Assembly: GCA_036785325.1 (NCBI GenBank)
Contig: JAXIVH010000024.1
Coordinates: 4,497,198-4,561,197, forward strand
Length of the DNA: 64,000 nt
Direction: 5' to 3'
From: Urophycis tenuis
Taxonomy: Eukaryota; Chordata; Actinopteri; Gadiformes; Phycidae
Shown here: positions 1 through 11,748 of the stretch, piece by piece
Layout: each line of letters opens with the position of its first letter
Numbering within the stretch: position 1 is the stretch's first letter
Position numbers and translations under genes: made by a program
Notes under the pieces: model-generated
The model's input: only the letters and a program-made list of their open reading frames with translations
The model's database searches: none
Told to the model about the DNA's origin: nothing

Positions 1-61
1 TTACAATCAGTACATGTGTGGGGTTCGACATGTGGACAGTTGGAGGAGGAGGGGGATCAAG

Positions 62-138
62 GGGATCGAACCGCCGACCCTACGGTTAGTGGACGACCCG
101 CTGTGTCCACCCGCTCTACCCACTGAGCTACTGCCGCC
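62..138 (-). repeat. tRNA-derived SINE head
   Basis: The - strand reads GGCGGCAGTAGCTCAGTGGG, with a box A like a tRNA (TAGCTCAGTGGG), and ends in a box B (GGTTCGATCCC). This is typical of fish tRNA-derived SINE heads beginning GGCGGCAGTAGCTCAG. The arms do not fold as a clean functional tRNA, so I call it a SINE fragment. Confidence 0.55.
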
Positions 139-659
139 CTCTACTATCTGTCTGTCCCCTCTGTCTTTCTCTCTCTCTCATCTCTCTTTCATCTGCTCTC
201 ACTCAGTCTCTTCTCTCCCATGACTCCCCCTCTCCTCTCTCTGACTCTCTCCTCTCTCCCCCGATGCCTTGTGTTCCCTCCCTAAACTCCCCCACACCAC
301 CCGGTCCTTAATGTTATCTGATAAACACTGTTCTCCTGGAAAAATGGATACCTGATATAAAATCTTGAACATTAAAACTAAAAGTACCTATTCATCATCG
401 CAACCTGGTCCAAGAAACGAAGTTGGCAGAGCTAAAATGTGCTGATGGTCCAGTTTCAGTTTGGCCCAATGCCCACGGTCGAAAATAGGAAAAAACTAAA
501 ATAAACATATCATTGAACTGATAGTGTTGCATACTAAAGACTGAAGATTTTTAGTCAAATATCTTGCAAGGGTAAACAAACAAGTCAAATGAAGCTCAGT
601 GCTATGAGGCCCAGACACTCCTCAAGATAAGTAGCGCTGTGAGGATGACAGTGGTGGTG

Positions 660-790
660 CGGGTTCCAGAGAGGACTGGGACTCGAACCAAGCCCCCAGC
701 CTCCGTCGATGAACAGATAGGGCATTTAATACAGCAAGTCGCCGCGCTATTAGAAACCGCATTAAACTTTACGGTGTATACTTAGCAAGA
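660..790 (-). repeat. tRNA-like SINE fragment
   Basis: The - strand carries a box-B-like GGTTCGAGTCC (about 670-700) next to sequence with weak tRNA-like arms. Probably a degraded tRNA-derived SINE. The rest of 150-1596 is intron without recognisable exons. Confidence 0.3.
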
Positions 791-1377
791 GTTACAGAAT
801 GGGGGATTTGGGAACAGGTGTTTGCCCCGCAGGCCCGTGGACCTGAAACATGGAGGATAATTACACACTTTATATTCCTCTGCTGTAGAAGAAGAACCCA
901 CCGCTTGGGAGAGGTTACGTGGCTTTCAGGCGGGGGTGGCAGAAGAACCCAGATATACTAGATATATTAATAGTGTTTCTTAGATACATAAATAAACATG
1001 AATGTGCAGATGCTGACTCGTTGATTAGCAGGTTAGGAGTCAGGGGGTATTTTGCTGAAGGTCTTCAGGTAGACCGGGGTTCGAGCCCAGCATGCTCCCG
1101 CTGGGAGGTGCACACACACACACACACACATATAGAGTCTGCTGTGCCTTGTTTTGCAGCCCCATCCGGTCACACTGAGGGCTCTATGTGTTCATTCTGA
1201 CCTGTCCGCTTTGTGTGTAGAATAGTGTTCATGTGCGTGCCTCCAGGGATCTGACAGAGTGGACAGCAGAGGGGTTTGAAATAGAGAGAGGATGAGAGGA
1301 TGACATGCTTCCCAGGACCGCAGGTCTGACTTGAACCTGGGTGGCTGGTGAAGGTATCCTGGCCTCATGGGTCGCCC

Positions 1378-1572
1378 ACCAGCAGGCTGAGCAGCAGCTC
1401 CATGTGATGACTCCTGCACCAGCAGGCTGAGCAGGAGCCACATGTGATGACTCCTGCACCAGCAGGCTGAGCAGGAGCCACATGTGATGACTCCTGCACC
1501 AGCAGGCTGAGCAGGAGCCACATGTGATGACTCCTGCACCAGCAGGCTGAGCAGCAGCTCCATGTGATGACT
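1378..1572. repeat. 40-bp tandem repeat, about five copies
   Basis: Copies start at 1381, 1421, 1461, 1501 and 1541. First and last copies differ from the middle ones in the same 10-base block (gcagcagctc against gcaggagcca). It ends about 25 bp before the anks1a acceptor at 1596/1597. Confidence 0.9.
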
Positions 1573-1596
1573 GCTTCCTGTTCTCGGGCTCCTCAG

Positions 1597-2990
1597 GACC
1601 GGCAGAGCGAGCGTCACAAAGAGCCGCGAGTGAACCTGCGCCCGCCCAGTAACTCTGCGACCTACGCCACCGTCTCCGCCTGGCACCACCACCCTGACAA
1701 GCTCATCCTGGACTCCTGCGGCTACGAGGCCACCGTAAGTGTCCCGCCTGCCCCAGGGCAGCGCCAGCGTACCGGCCACTTCAAAGTGAGTCCACTTGTG
1801 ACATCACAAATGGCCGTGTGTCCCCCCCTGCCCCCAGACGGATGATGAATGGCGTGATCGAGTCCCCAGTCACCTCCCCGGTGGACGGTGCTCCAGCTGT
1901 GAGGCTGCAGCTGGTCTATCCATCATGCCTCGCTTATCATACAACATCATACATCTCCCACTTGTGATGTCAGAAGTTGCAGTGTGATGGCTGGCCGGCT
2001 GTGCACCAGCCCTGAGGCGGGCGCGGGATCGATCCTTCATACATCTGGGTTGACACTGCCACTTGTGATGTCACAAGTGGATAGATTTTGGAAAAGGCTG
2101 CTAAAATAGAGAGCTAAAAATGGCAAGAACATGGCTGATGTATTGTGAGGCGCATGAGTCATTGTTCAGTATCTGGCTATACATAGTGTGTGACTCATGC
2201 AGCAGGACACGGCTACGCCGGCTTCTCCGAGATGAGATGCTTTCAAAAGAATGATGTGTATTTAGTCTGATTACAGGCAACAGATTCCCTTCTGTGCTAC
2301 AAAATTAAGTATTTAGGATAATCGAATAAGAGGATAGCATGTGGAACACCCATGAATTAAACCCATTCTGCTGTTGAAAGGATTGCTACGGTACGGTTGC
2401 TGGTTGATGATCAGTTTGTTAAAGATTAGGATGAGGCTGAACCGCCGAGTCACCTGGGTGTGTTCTGTGTCTTGTTCTCGGTCCAGTACCTCGGGTCCAT
2501 GATCATCAGGGATCTGCGTGGGATCGAGTCCACCCAGGACGCCTGCGCCAAGATCAGGGTGAGCGCCGACCGCTGTCGCCTCACCGCTAGCCTGCCGGCT
2601 CCGCTCCAGAACCTTCCTCTGTGCCCTCCTCCCTGCCGCTGCATGGTGGTTCACCTGCTCCAGAGGTTCCCCTGAGCTCCCCTGAGCAGCTCCGCTGTCT
2701 CCCCACTGGACCGCTAACTGATACTGTCAGGACAGGTTTTGGAGGGCAGCCATTGTTGTGAAACATGATAGTGATGGAGCCGCGTTCCCCAGAAAGTCGT
2801 TGCATCCTTGTGGCCAAGAGAGCAGCAGGAACTCTATCCTCCTGGTGTATTAATATTTCACCTCATTTGTTTTGTGCTAGAAATCAAAGGACTCCAAGAA
2901 AGGTCCAGTGGTTATATTATCTATCACGTACAGAGGGGTCAAGTTCATCGACGCCGCAAGCAAGGTAACAAGAAACTGTGTGTGTGTGTA

Positions 2991-3044
<54 letters not shown>

Positions 3045-4288
3045 TGTGTGTGTCTGTATCTGTCTACCTCTGTCTCTATTGATCCCCCTTCTCAAATCAA
3101 ACAGTCCTGTAGATACCTTCCTCTGCCTGTAAAGACCAGTCTAACAACCCTCTTGCTGGCCCCTCCCCTCCGTCTCCTCATTGGCTGCGGCTGAAGACCA
3201 TCGTGGCGGAGCATGAGATCAGGAACATCTCGTGTGCGGCCCAGGACCCAGATGACCTGCGCAGCTTTGCTTACATCACCAAGGACCTGAAGAGTGGACA
3301 CCACTTCTGCCACGTCTTCAGCACCGTGGAGGTGGTGAGTTCAGCCCGCCTTCTCTCCATACAAGCAAGCCTATTGGCCGGGCGTCTTCATTCAAGCAAG
3401 CCTATTGGCCAGTTGCCCTATCAGCCTATTGGTTAGTTTGCAATTCTGTTCAAATGTTGGCCAGTTGTCTTCATTACGGTGAACCTGTAGGCCAGTTTCT
3501 GGAGACAGCAGTGCATTCTTGTCCAGGTTTCACTTTGCAAATCATCAATAATGTTTCAGAATGTCACATGCCAGGAACCAAGGTCACCTTTTCAAGATTG
3601 AAACAAAGACCTCAGTCTCAAACATGTGATGCCGGTCAAATTACATTACCGCTTGAAATAGCTTCTGTCTTGGCCTAAACCTGGTCCTCGATGAGAGGGT
3701 GAATTCATAACTCATCGTAGTACAGAAGACAACAACCCCCCCCCAACCCCCCCTCCCCCTGCCACCCCTCCCTCTCTCTGCTGGGGGGGCACACTGCCAC
3801 TTAGCCTGGCATGCCCACATGCAGACCCAGCTGTGCAAAATTGCCATGTTGGAGTTAATGGAATGATATATTTGCTTCAACGCTTGTCACTCCTGTTTTA
3901 TTTGTTATTATACCCCAGAAAACAGCGCAGAACGCCAGCTCAACATGAGGTTATTCCTCAGGGCTACTAGGCGAGAATGTCTGACACAGCTACATTTATG
4001 AGTTACTCTGTCTGTCTGTTAGCGAAACTTAGGCCTGAATTGGAGGCAGAATATATCGCCAGTTAGCCTCTGGCTAGCAATACGGGATGTGTGAAGGGGA
4101 AATGGATTATCACACCAGAGAGAACCCAAAATAAGATGTGTGAGAGAATGAGCGAGTAGGTGAGTGAGTGAGTGAGTGAGCGAGTGAGTGAGTGTGCATG
4201 TGCACTTTTTGGGTAATATCTTCATTGTTGAAAGCACTCTGGACAAAAGGGGTTAGGTGAATTAATGAAATGGAAAAAAGAAAGAATG

Positions 4289-4382
<94 letters not shown>

Positions 4383-7300
4383 GAATAAAAAAAACACTAT
4401 AATATATTTAATCTTTATTGAACCAGAGTCCCATTGAGATTAAGAGTCTCTTTCTCAAGGAGACCTGGTCAACACAGGTAGCAGCATAAATAATAAACAC
4501 ATACTTTACACACGGAAAAGCCCACAGAAACAAAATTATAAAGACCTAAAAAAAAACAAGCATAGGAAACTCAGATTTCAGTTTAAGGACTCTGACTCTC
4601 ATTCATTCGTTTTGTATTTAAAAGCACTTAGCAAGATAAATTGAGTTTCAAGTCACTCTGCAACATATTCCATGCCCAGGGTGTAGAACAGTCGAAGGCC
4701 CTGGACATGATCTTCTGTGAGAACGTCCTACAGCATCACCTGAACTCACCCCATCCATGCCCTCACTAATGTGTTGAAGTTGAACCCACGTCGACCAATC
4801 AAACAGCAGAAGATCTTTTCCACTGATGCTCCCCTGACTGTGCTTGCAGACCCAGACCTATGAGATCATCCTGACGCTGGGACAGGCATTTGAGGTGGCC
4901 TATCAGCTGGCCGTGCAGTCCAGGGCCAGACAGTATGTCCCGCCTTTGTCTCTGGGCTCGGAGGTCATCGAGACCAAAGCCAGCAGACCCGTGTCTCAGT
5001 CCTGGAACAGCATGCGGAGGTCCACAGTGAGTACCAGACGGATCAGAACCAGCCTGCTGGGTCCAGTCCTCCATAGTCCTTTGCTATTAAAGCCTCTACT
5101 ATTCAAACACTTTAATCCAATGATTTGGATTAAAGTGATTAAATAGAGTTGTTAACCTTCATGTGCCATCTTGTCCAAAGAGCGCTGTGAGAACAGTCAT
5201 ACTGTAGTCTAGCTGTTGGTTCCACTCCTAACTGAAAGGTTCTGGGTTCAAATCCCAATTTTCACAGTCTACCTGTAGGCATTCATGAGCAGGATGCCTT
5301 TCCCCTGTTCCTGGCCCCTAATCAGTGTATAGATAGAACAGAAATAATCCACTGTGGGTCACTTTGGAGCATCTGATGAATAGTAAGTACAACAGATGGA
5401 ACCAGAGTGTTGCACAGTCTTTTTCCTAGCTTGTCACTCATTCAGACTCTTTTTTCCAAAGTGACTTGCAGTGGAAGACTTTAGCTACAACAGGGTTGTT
5501 AGAGAGCGGTGGAGGCAGGATGCCCTCGGGCAGCCCGGGACCCGAGGCCGGGACCCGAGGCCGGGACCCGAGGCCGGGCCGCCCTGGCGGTGAGCGCGCG
5601 GCGAGCCGGGCGTCACGGGACCTTCTGACGACGTGTGCAGGAAAACTGATGACTCACTGCTTTGCTACAAATGTCAGCAAGCTAACCTCCCCCCCCCCTA
5701 GAGCTTTGACTCACCCGTATCAGGGAGCAGAGTGTGACTCCCCCGCCAGCGTGCGCCCAGCGTGGGGACCGCAGGGCCGTGACAAACGCTCACTAATGTT
5801 TGGCGTCCCTCGGCCGCGCGGTGACCGGCCCCGCGGCCCATCTGCTCGAGCCGTGCTGCTGATTTATTTTGGGCGGCCTGACGACCGCCGGCCCCATGGC
5901 CGTGTACAGCGGGGCCGGGCCTGCGGGGCCGCAAATCAAAGCCTTTATTACCCAGCGCAGCCCCGCGTGACGCGCCCCGTGCAGCCCCGCGCAGCCCCGC
6001 ACAGCCCCGCGCAGCCCCACCGCTGCCGCCCAAATAATAAACAACGCGCCGGTCGCTGGGGCGACGGCTCCGCCACGGAGGGTCCGCGGACCCCCAGCCC
6101 GTTGGATCAGATCGAGCGTCTCGGGGGGGGGGTCACTGGATGCGCGGGCCGTGGGTTTAAGTGAGATGGATCTACCGAATGACAAGCTGCACACATCCCA
6201 GCAGCGCAGTGTTGCGTTGAATGCATTTAAATATGTCTGTCCATCTTCTGTCTCCCCTACCTACTGACGCTCTCTGTCTCTAATGACCCCTCTGACTAAC
6301 TCCCCCCACCTCTCTCTTACTGTCTATCTGACTCTCTCTAATGATCTGTCTCTCAACTCTACCCCCCCCCCCCTCTCTGTTTTAACATGTCTCTGTCGTG
6401 GCCCCCCCGGCCCCCCCGGCCCCCCAGGCTGCCCCTGTGCTGGAGTGCCGCTGCTGTTACTGTCACACGTGTACTAGCCACCGCGCCTCCCTCCTCCCAC
6501 TGCACCCCGTTAGCCCAGGAGTCCAGGTCCTGCTCTCTCTTCCTCCCCCATCGCCCCCCCGTCCGTGTGCACGCCGCATCCCCCACACAGCCTCCCCCCC
6601 TCCCCCATCCTCCCCCGGTCAGCCGTGCCGCAGTGGAATTGATCCGCTCTTGTTTAATATCTCCCGCCTCGCCTCCCTCCCTCCCTCCCTCCCTCCTCCC
6701 TCCTCCCCCCATCTCTCACACCGCAGCACCGGCCTCACGCACGCCGGTTCAGACAACAGAGACGGCTCGGATGTTTGGGGTCCACTCATTGTTCCTTTGT
6801 TTGTTCTCCATCCCCGGGATTCTTCTGGTGAATGTCTGGGTGCCTCTGTCCTCGCCGGGCCGCCGGAGGTTCTGGTTCTGCAGGGCAGCGGGCTGGACTC
6901 CAGCAGCTGGCTGATGAAACTGATTCTTTTCTTTAAGGTTTTTAAATGGAGACTAGCTCCAGACACAGAGAGAAGGACAGACTTGAAAGGGGCCCTATTT
7001 TGTCATATTGATGATCCATTATGAGCCATTTCAAAATCTATCCCTTTGTGACATCACAATGTGGGAGTATCCAACCGGCAGGAGTTGGAGTTGATTGGTG
7101 GGCTGTATCGATCCCTTCCTGTCAGTTGGATACTCCCACATTGTGATGTCACAACGTGGGAGTATCACAAAGAGCTGATTGGTGGATTGTATCAACCGCT
7201 ACACTGGAGTTCATCTGTCCGTCACTGAGTGACCTCTCCCGCTTGTGATGTCACAAGTGGGACTTTGAAAGGGCTGGTAATGGCTCATTGACAGAGAAAG

Positions 7301-7964
7301 AGGGGCCCTTTGATCAGTAGTATACTTGCTCTTCCATTGTCCACACGGCACAACACTCCTCCATGCTCGTTCAGTTTCTCTCAGCACAGCATCTGTCTCT
7401 GTCCCCCCGGCCAGCCCCCCCCCCCCCCCCCCCCCCCAGACTGTCTGCTTGTGAGGGCGCCGCCGGCGTCCCGGGGGCTCATCTGTGTGTCCGGCTCATC
7501 CTGTCCTTTGCGTTGCTTGGTTCCGTCTTCGACCCGTCGCCCCCCCACCCCATCCCCCCGGCGGGGGGCTTTGGCTGCTGCTCTATGGTGCTTGTTGTGT
7601 GGCGGCGCTTTGGGCCCCGCCCCCGAGCACGCTCAGTGTGTCTGTCAGCCGCCCTCCATCTTGTGGACCCCCACCCCCCCACCGCCCCCCCCCCCCCCCC
7701 TACACACACACACACACCCTGCAAAAAAAAAAAGATCTGCCGGCCCCCCAGCAGCGGACGCTGTGTCTCCTCTCCTCCCAGAGGGTTCGATGGCCGCCGG
7801 TCTCACGCCCTCCTCTCCCCCCCCTCCCCCCCCCCTCCCCCCGGCAGATTGAGCCCCTGGAGCTGGACCCCGAGTCCTTCGGCAGCACCTCCTGGCTCTT
7901 CCACCCGAGGGACGCCGCCCGGCCGCGGCCCGCCAGCACCAAGTACGAGACCACCATATTCTGA
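1597..7964 (+). CDS. anks1a: ANKS1A-type adaptor protein, 3' part (PTB domain and C-terminus), six coding exons
   Basis: Partial gene; the 5' exons (ankyrin repeats, SAM domains in this family) lie before the window. Coding exons, all phase 0: 1597-1734, 2487-2558, 2881-2964, 3197-3334, 4850-5026, 7848-7964, giving 241 aa plus TGA. All junctions are AG/GT. The peptide contains the ANKS1 PTB core: YLGSMIIRDLRGIESTQDAC, VVILSITYRGVKFIDAASK, IVAEHEIRNISCAAQDPDDL, FAYITKDLKSGHHFCHVFST and YEIILTLGQAFEVAYQLAVQ. Family knowledge: ANKS1A (Odin) binds phosphorylated receptor tyrosine kinases and EphA receptors, and the PTB domain recognises NPxY-like motifs. The C-terminus PASTKYETTIF resembles a PDZ ligand. 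ANKS1B is the alternative; the convergent TCP11 neighbour, as in human 6p21.31, favours ANKS1A. Only the paralogue choice is uncertain. Confidence 0.88.
1785..2115. repeat. Second copy of the TGATGTCA palindrome repeat
   Basis: Contains three near copies of the palindrome CACTTGTGATGTCACAAGTG (about 1793-1814, 1959-1978 and 2062-2083), spaced like those at 7020-7260, followed by a shared aaaggctg-type segment. Directly follows the anks1a exon 1597-1734. Probably the same MITE-like family as at 7.0-7.3 kb. Confidence 0.4.
2487..3334 (+). CDS. anks1a: ANKS1A PTB-domain core exons
   Basis: Three small exons (2487-2558, 2881-2964, 3197-3334) encode the first beta strands and helix of the PTB domain, starting at YLGSM. 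Introns are short (322 and 232 bp). The second intron holds a TG microsatellite at about 2977-3052, only some 13 bp after the donor. The last acceptor, ctgaag/ACC at 3196/3197, has its pyrimidine-rich tract about 15-40 bp upstream. The exon encodes AEHEIRNISCAAQDPDDLRS, one of the most conserved blocks of the family. Confidence 0.88.
2977..3052. repeat. TG microsatellite
   Basis: Interrupted TG run in the anks1a intron just after the donor at 2964/2965. Confidence 0.95.
4293..4379. repeat. TG microsatellite, about 43 units
   Basis: Pure TG run in the anks1a intron, preceded by a gagt-type tetranucleotide run at about 4153-4193. Confidence 0.95.
4405..4740 (-). repeat. Dispersed fish repeat, LINE-tail-like
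   Basis: The sequence tttattgaaccagagtccca, then ttgagattaagagtctcttt and caaggagacctggtcaacac, then a region around ccatgcccagggtgtagaac, is a pattern I recognise from many teleost genomes as an interspersed retroelement remnant. No coding remains. It lies in the anks1a intron before exon 4850. Confidence 0.4.
5205..5345 (+). repeat. tRNA-derived SINE copy
   Basis: Contains a box-B-like gttctgggttcaaatcccaa, then cagtctacctgtaggcattc, the body shared with copies at 34.1, 46.6, 47.3, 53.3 and 54.6 kb. Confidence 0.5.
5466..6170. promoter_or_regulatory. CpG-rich block inside the last anks1a intron
   Basis: From about 5510 to 6170 the sequence is strongly GC-rich with many CpGs. It contains a short direct repeat of gggacccgaggcc near 5537-5580 and a run of cagccccgcg units near 5960-6020. 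It is flanked by AT-richer intron. This could be an intragenic CpG island or alternative promoter. A 232-codon open frame crosses it, but the peptide is low complexity and has no splice or family support. Function is not shown by sequence alone. Confidence 0.4.
6985..7310. mobile_element. MITE-like repeat with internal palindromes
   Basis: The ends are roughly inverted: AAGGGGCCCTATTT near 6987 and GAAAGAGGGGCCCTTT near 7297. The interior contains inverted copies of gggagtatccaac (around 7065-7140) and several TGTGACATCACA/TGTGATGTCACA palindromes. Related sequence occurs at about 1790-2110. It is probably a non-autonomous DNA transposon family; the boundaries are approximate. Confidence 0.45.
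7848..7964 (+). CDS. anks1a: ANKS1A terminal coding exon
   Basis: The acceptor cccccggcag/ATT ends at 7847, after a long C-rich pyrimidine tract. The 39 codons, ending in TGA at 7962-7964, read IEPLELDPESFGSTSWLFHP, then a basic linker, then PASTKYETTIF. The phase-0 start matches the phase-0 donor at 5026/5027. The intron of 2.8 kb before it contains a CpG-rich block. I saw no further exon between 5027 and 7847. Confidence 0.85.
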   Translation: MEPLELDPESFGSTSWLFHPRDAARPRPASTKYETTIF

Positions 7965-8096
7965 GACGCCGTGACCCGGACCCCTCGGCCCCCCCCCACC
8001 CCCCACCCCCAGTCCGACACCCCCCTCTCAGCCCCCCCTCCCCCCTGTCCTGTAGCCCGCCCACCAACCCGCCCCAAGCAAACCCCTAGTTTATTA

Positions 8097-8199
8097 CACT
8101 GTCGGACACACACACTGACACACACACACTGACAGACACAGACACACACACACACACAGACACACACACACACACAGACACACACACATACACACACAC

Positions 8200-8239
<40 letters not shown>

Positions 8240-8246
8240 ACACACG
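8097..8246. repeat. Compound CA microsatellite
   Basis: CA run interrupted by ctga, gaca and taca variants, about 130 bp after the anks1a stop codon. Confidence 0.9.
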
Positions 8247-8529
8247 CACCATGAGCCCTGTGCCTTTCTCACTGTGATGGTATAGCGCCCCCCACCCCCC
8301 CCCCAACCCACACCCTCCCACTGCCCATGCCCCTCCCACCCCTGCCAGGCAGACACCCCACCCCCACCCTGTTGCTGCTGCAGCCTATGGCGGAGCCAGG
8401 ATTGGCTGATCCCGGACTGGACTCACTTCCCATTGGTCCTGCCTTCTCAACTAAACTGCCTCCTCTTCCTCCTCTTCCTCCTGACAACTTGCATCCAACC
8501 CCATGATAGTTTCCCAGAGGTTAACTTTC

Positions 8530-8580
<51 letters not shown>
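8530..8580. repeat. ATT trinucleotide run
   Basis: About 17 ATT units in the probable 3' UTR of anks1a. Confidence 0.95.
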
Positions 8581-8581
<1 letters not shown>

Positions 8582-9144
8582 GTGTTATCACTTATTTTCT
8601 ATATTTTTCCAATTGTTTATCCCTTCTCAAGAAGAAGCATGTCATTTTCTGTTGTATTAACATCAAAAAGACTTGAGAGTTCATTTTCAAACATAATACA
8701 TGAAACATTTGGTTTCCATGTTCAGTTTGGTTACCCTCAAAAATCACATTTGGAATCACATACATTTTGAAATCAATACATAACATAACATACCAAACAC
8801 ACACACACACACACAACATGTCTCTACGTTAGAAGCATGCTTGTTGTTTTTTTTTTACCCTTTTCTGAAATGCTTTATCTGCCCCCCGTTTGGTTTGCGT
8901 TGGTTGGGTATTTAAGTTCTTTCCTTTGTGTGTTCTGTAGCGTGTCCTGTCTTACCAGACACGTTCCACTGTGACGCTCGCGGAGTGCTGCCTCACTCCC
9001 GGGCCGGACGGACGCTAGCCGCAGAGAGCAGCCACATGCAGCAAACTCAAACTCTTTTCTACGCATTTGTACAGTAGCAAAACACGTCGGATCGCAAAGC
9101 AGGGATCCACCAATGATGTCTGGAACCAAACGGACCAAGAACTG

Positions 9145-9181
<37 letters not shown>

Positions 9182-10350
9182 CACGCGCGCACACAGCGGA
9201 CCTGTTTCCACTTCGTCTACCACGGACTTGTTGCCCTACTTGTTTTTGGGAGTCATTTCAGTTGGTCGTTTGCTTGCTCCAAGGGTCCGAGCGTACGGCG
9301 GGTGGTTCCCCTCTCCGTTGCCGACCAATCAGAGGTGCCGCCAGCCGTAGGTTCGGATCCCCGATTGGTGGGTGGGGGGGGGCGGGGTGCCGCCCACCAT
9401 AGGCCCGTACCCTTGGACGTAGTCTGTCGCCATTTCAGTTCTCTATAATCAGCCGAGCTTCCCGCCCTCGCCGTCCCCGCTACGCCACGCCAAAACGCAC
9501 GCCACTTCCCTCGCTTAAAAAGAAAAAGAAAACACACCGAAAAGACCCCGAGGCCCCGAGCCCCCGAGACCCCGAGCCCCCGAGACCCCGAGACCCCGGG
9601 ACCCGGGACCCGAGGCCCGGCACCGGCTCTGGACTGCGTGAATAAGGACTCTCCCCGGCGGGGTGGAGGTCTGGCTCCCCAGCCTGGGTGCCCCTGTGCC
9701 TCAGCATCACGTAGCCCTGAGAGACACCTCCAGTCTGTCACACTGTGTCCCCTCGCCCCACACCTCCCCACCGTGCTCTCCTCGTGTTGCAAGTAGGACA
9801 GCTCCTCGTGACGCCGTGGGTTTGTCACGCTGATAGACCGCGGATTAGAGGACGGCTTTGGGAAGGCGATTATCCGATTAAGGGTAATTATTTATGAAGG
9901 GGAAAAGAAAATGACTTTGCCATCCTGTGGGTTATTTATGTAGCAGAGTTGTTTTTACATGTCACTGATTTTTGGTAATGATCCACGCCGTGGAATATCC
10001 TACCTATACTTGTGTTTGAGCCTGGATGGCTGGAGAACCAAAGCAACCTGCTGCAGAACCTCAGAGGTTCTGAAGGCCTCAGGGTGCTGCCGGCTGCAGC
10101 CCAGCAGAAAACCACGTTACACGGGAAAGTGTGTCACAGCAAAAAAAATATATATTTAATAAACGACAATGAATTGGAATTAATTCTCCCCACGTTGTTG
10201 GAGCTAAATTTATCCGCCTGCGGTGAAAAAAACAGAAAAGAAATGCAAATCATTTTACCCCCCCTCCCCCTCCCCCTTCCCCCTCCCCCTCCCCCTCGCT
10301 ACAAACCTGACGCCATTTTACTGACACTGTGACTCAGGGCGGTAGTCCAG

Positions 10351-10422
10351 AACACACACACGCTCACACACACACACACAGGCTTTCTAACGCACACACA
10401 CACACACACACATATGCTTTCT

Positions 10423-10461
<39 letters not shown>

Positions 10462-10651
10462 CAGTGGACACTGAGCACCCGGTGGGCCTCTGGATGAGCT
10501 GTTTATTATTGCTGTTTGTTTTGAACCTTGTCTCGTGACGCACGGTCCTCCAGTGTGCTGTAAACACACACCTTCACTCACACACACACACACTCACACA
10601 CGCACACACGCACACACACACACACTCACACACTCACACACACGCACAAAC

Positions 10652-10683
<32 letters not shown>

Positions 10684-10732
10684 ACACACACACACACACA
10701 CGCACAAGCACACACACACACACACACCCGCG
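10351..10732. repeat. Interrupted CA microsatellite cluster
   Basis: Two CA-rich blocks (about 10351-10466 and 10563-10732), ending in alternating CG (cgcgcgcgcg near 10730). Z-DNA-forming composition. Confidence 0.9.
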
Positions 10733-10799
10733 CGCGCGCGGGCGCGTCTCGTCTCCCGTGAGGCCCGCTGGGACGCGCTGCTGACATCACTGGCCGCTG

Positions 10800-10960
10800 T
10801 CCTTGGTTCTGTGTGGCGCCCAGAGAGAGATGTGGCTCTGGGTGGTCCACAGGGTTCTGTGTGGCGCTGGGTGGTCCACAGGGTTCTGTGTGGCGCTGGG
10901 CGGTCCAGAGGGTTCTGTGTGGCGCTGGGCGGTCCAGAGGGTTCTGTCCACGTGGTGCTG
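10800..10960. repeat. Short minisatellite, about 32-33 bp units
   Basis: Repeats of the type gttctgtgtggcgctgggyg gtccacaggg, about four to five copies. Confidence 0.8.
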
Positions 10961-11416
10961 GAGTTCCGTATGTCCGGACTGTCCCACAGCAGCTGTTTTC
11001 CACAGGAGCCTGCATGAGTACTGAGCTGTGCCCCCCCCCACTGAGCCCGTCCTGTGTCTCTACTGTGAGCCACGTCCCCCCCCCCGCTCTCCATTCACCT
11101 TATTGATTATTGATTCCACTGCTCACCCCCCCCCCACCACCATCCACATCCACCCTCCCCCTCCACCCTAATGTCCCTATGAATGCCTCCCCCCCCCCCA
11201 TCCTGTCTCCCCCACATCTCACCCTCTTAACGTGTTGACGACATCCATGAAGCAGAATAAAAACACACAAAACACACGCGTCTTCCTCCCTTTGTCAGTG
11301 TGTCCTCCACACGCCGCCTGAAGGACAGACAACACGTGTGTTCCCTGCGGTGCCATGTCCCGTCTTCTAACATCCCTGTTCTCCCCCTGCCTCCCCCCTC
11401 CCTCCCCCCTGTGTAG

Positions 11417-11452
11417 CTCACGCCATCGTTCAAGTTCCCGGACACCCGGCTG
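11417..11452 (+). CDS. Candidate short alternative terminal exon
   Basis: A long pyrimidine tract (about 11376-11410) and tgtgtag end at 11416. In the phase compatible with the phase-0 anks1a donors, the following sequence reads LTPSFKFPDTRL then TGA (stop included it ends at 11455 at most). It could be an alternative last exon of anks1a, or chance. There is no family match that I recognise. Confidence 0.18.
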
Positions 11453-11485
11453 TGAGGGGGGAGAGCGAGAGGGAGCGGATCACGT

Positions 11486-11594
11486 GCGCACGTGTGTGAG
11501 TGTGTGTGTGTGAGTGTGTGTGTGTGTGTCTGCGTATGCGTGTGAGTGTTTGCATGTGAGTGTGTGCATGTGAGTGTGTGTGTGTGTGTGCATT

Positions 11595-11626
<32 letters not shown>

Positions 11627-11748
11627 CGTGTGAGTGTGCGTGTGAGTGTGCGTGTGTGTGTGCGCATGTGTGTGTGCGTGTGAGTGTGCGTGTGCGTGTG
11701 AGTGTGCGTGTGTGTGTGTTCGAGTGTGTGTGTGTGTGTGTGTGTGTA
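11486..11748. repeat. Compound TG microsatellite
   Basis: TG run with many gtga, gcg and cat interruptions, on + strand, downstream of anks1a. Confidence 0.9.

Noticed and set aside
62..138. Functional tRNA gene on the - strand
   Set aside because: Boxes A and B are present, but arm pairing is poor and the family is known as SINE heads, so it is listed as a SINE.
5466..6164. 232-codon + strand open frame
   Set aside because: Explained by the GC-rich CpG block. No splice compatibility with anks1a and no recognisable domain.
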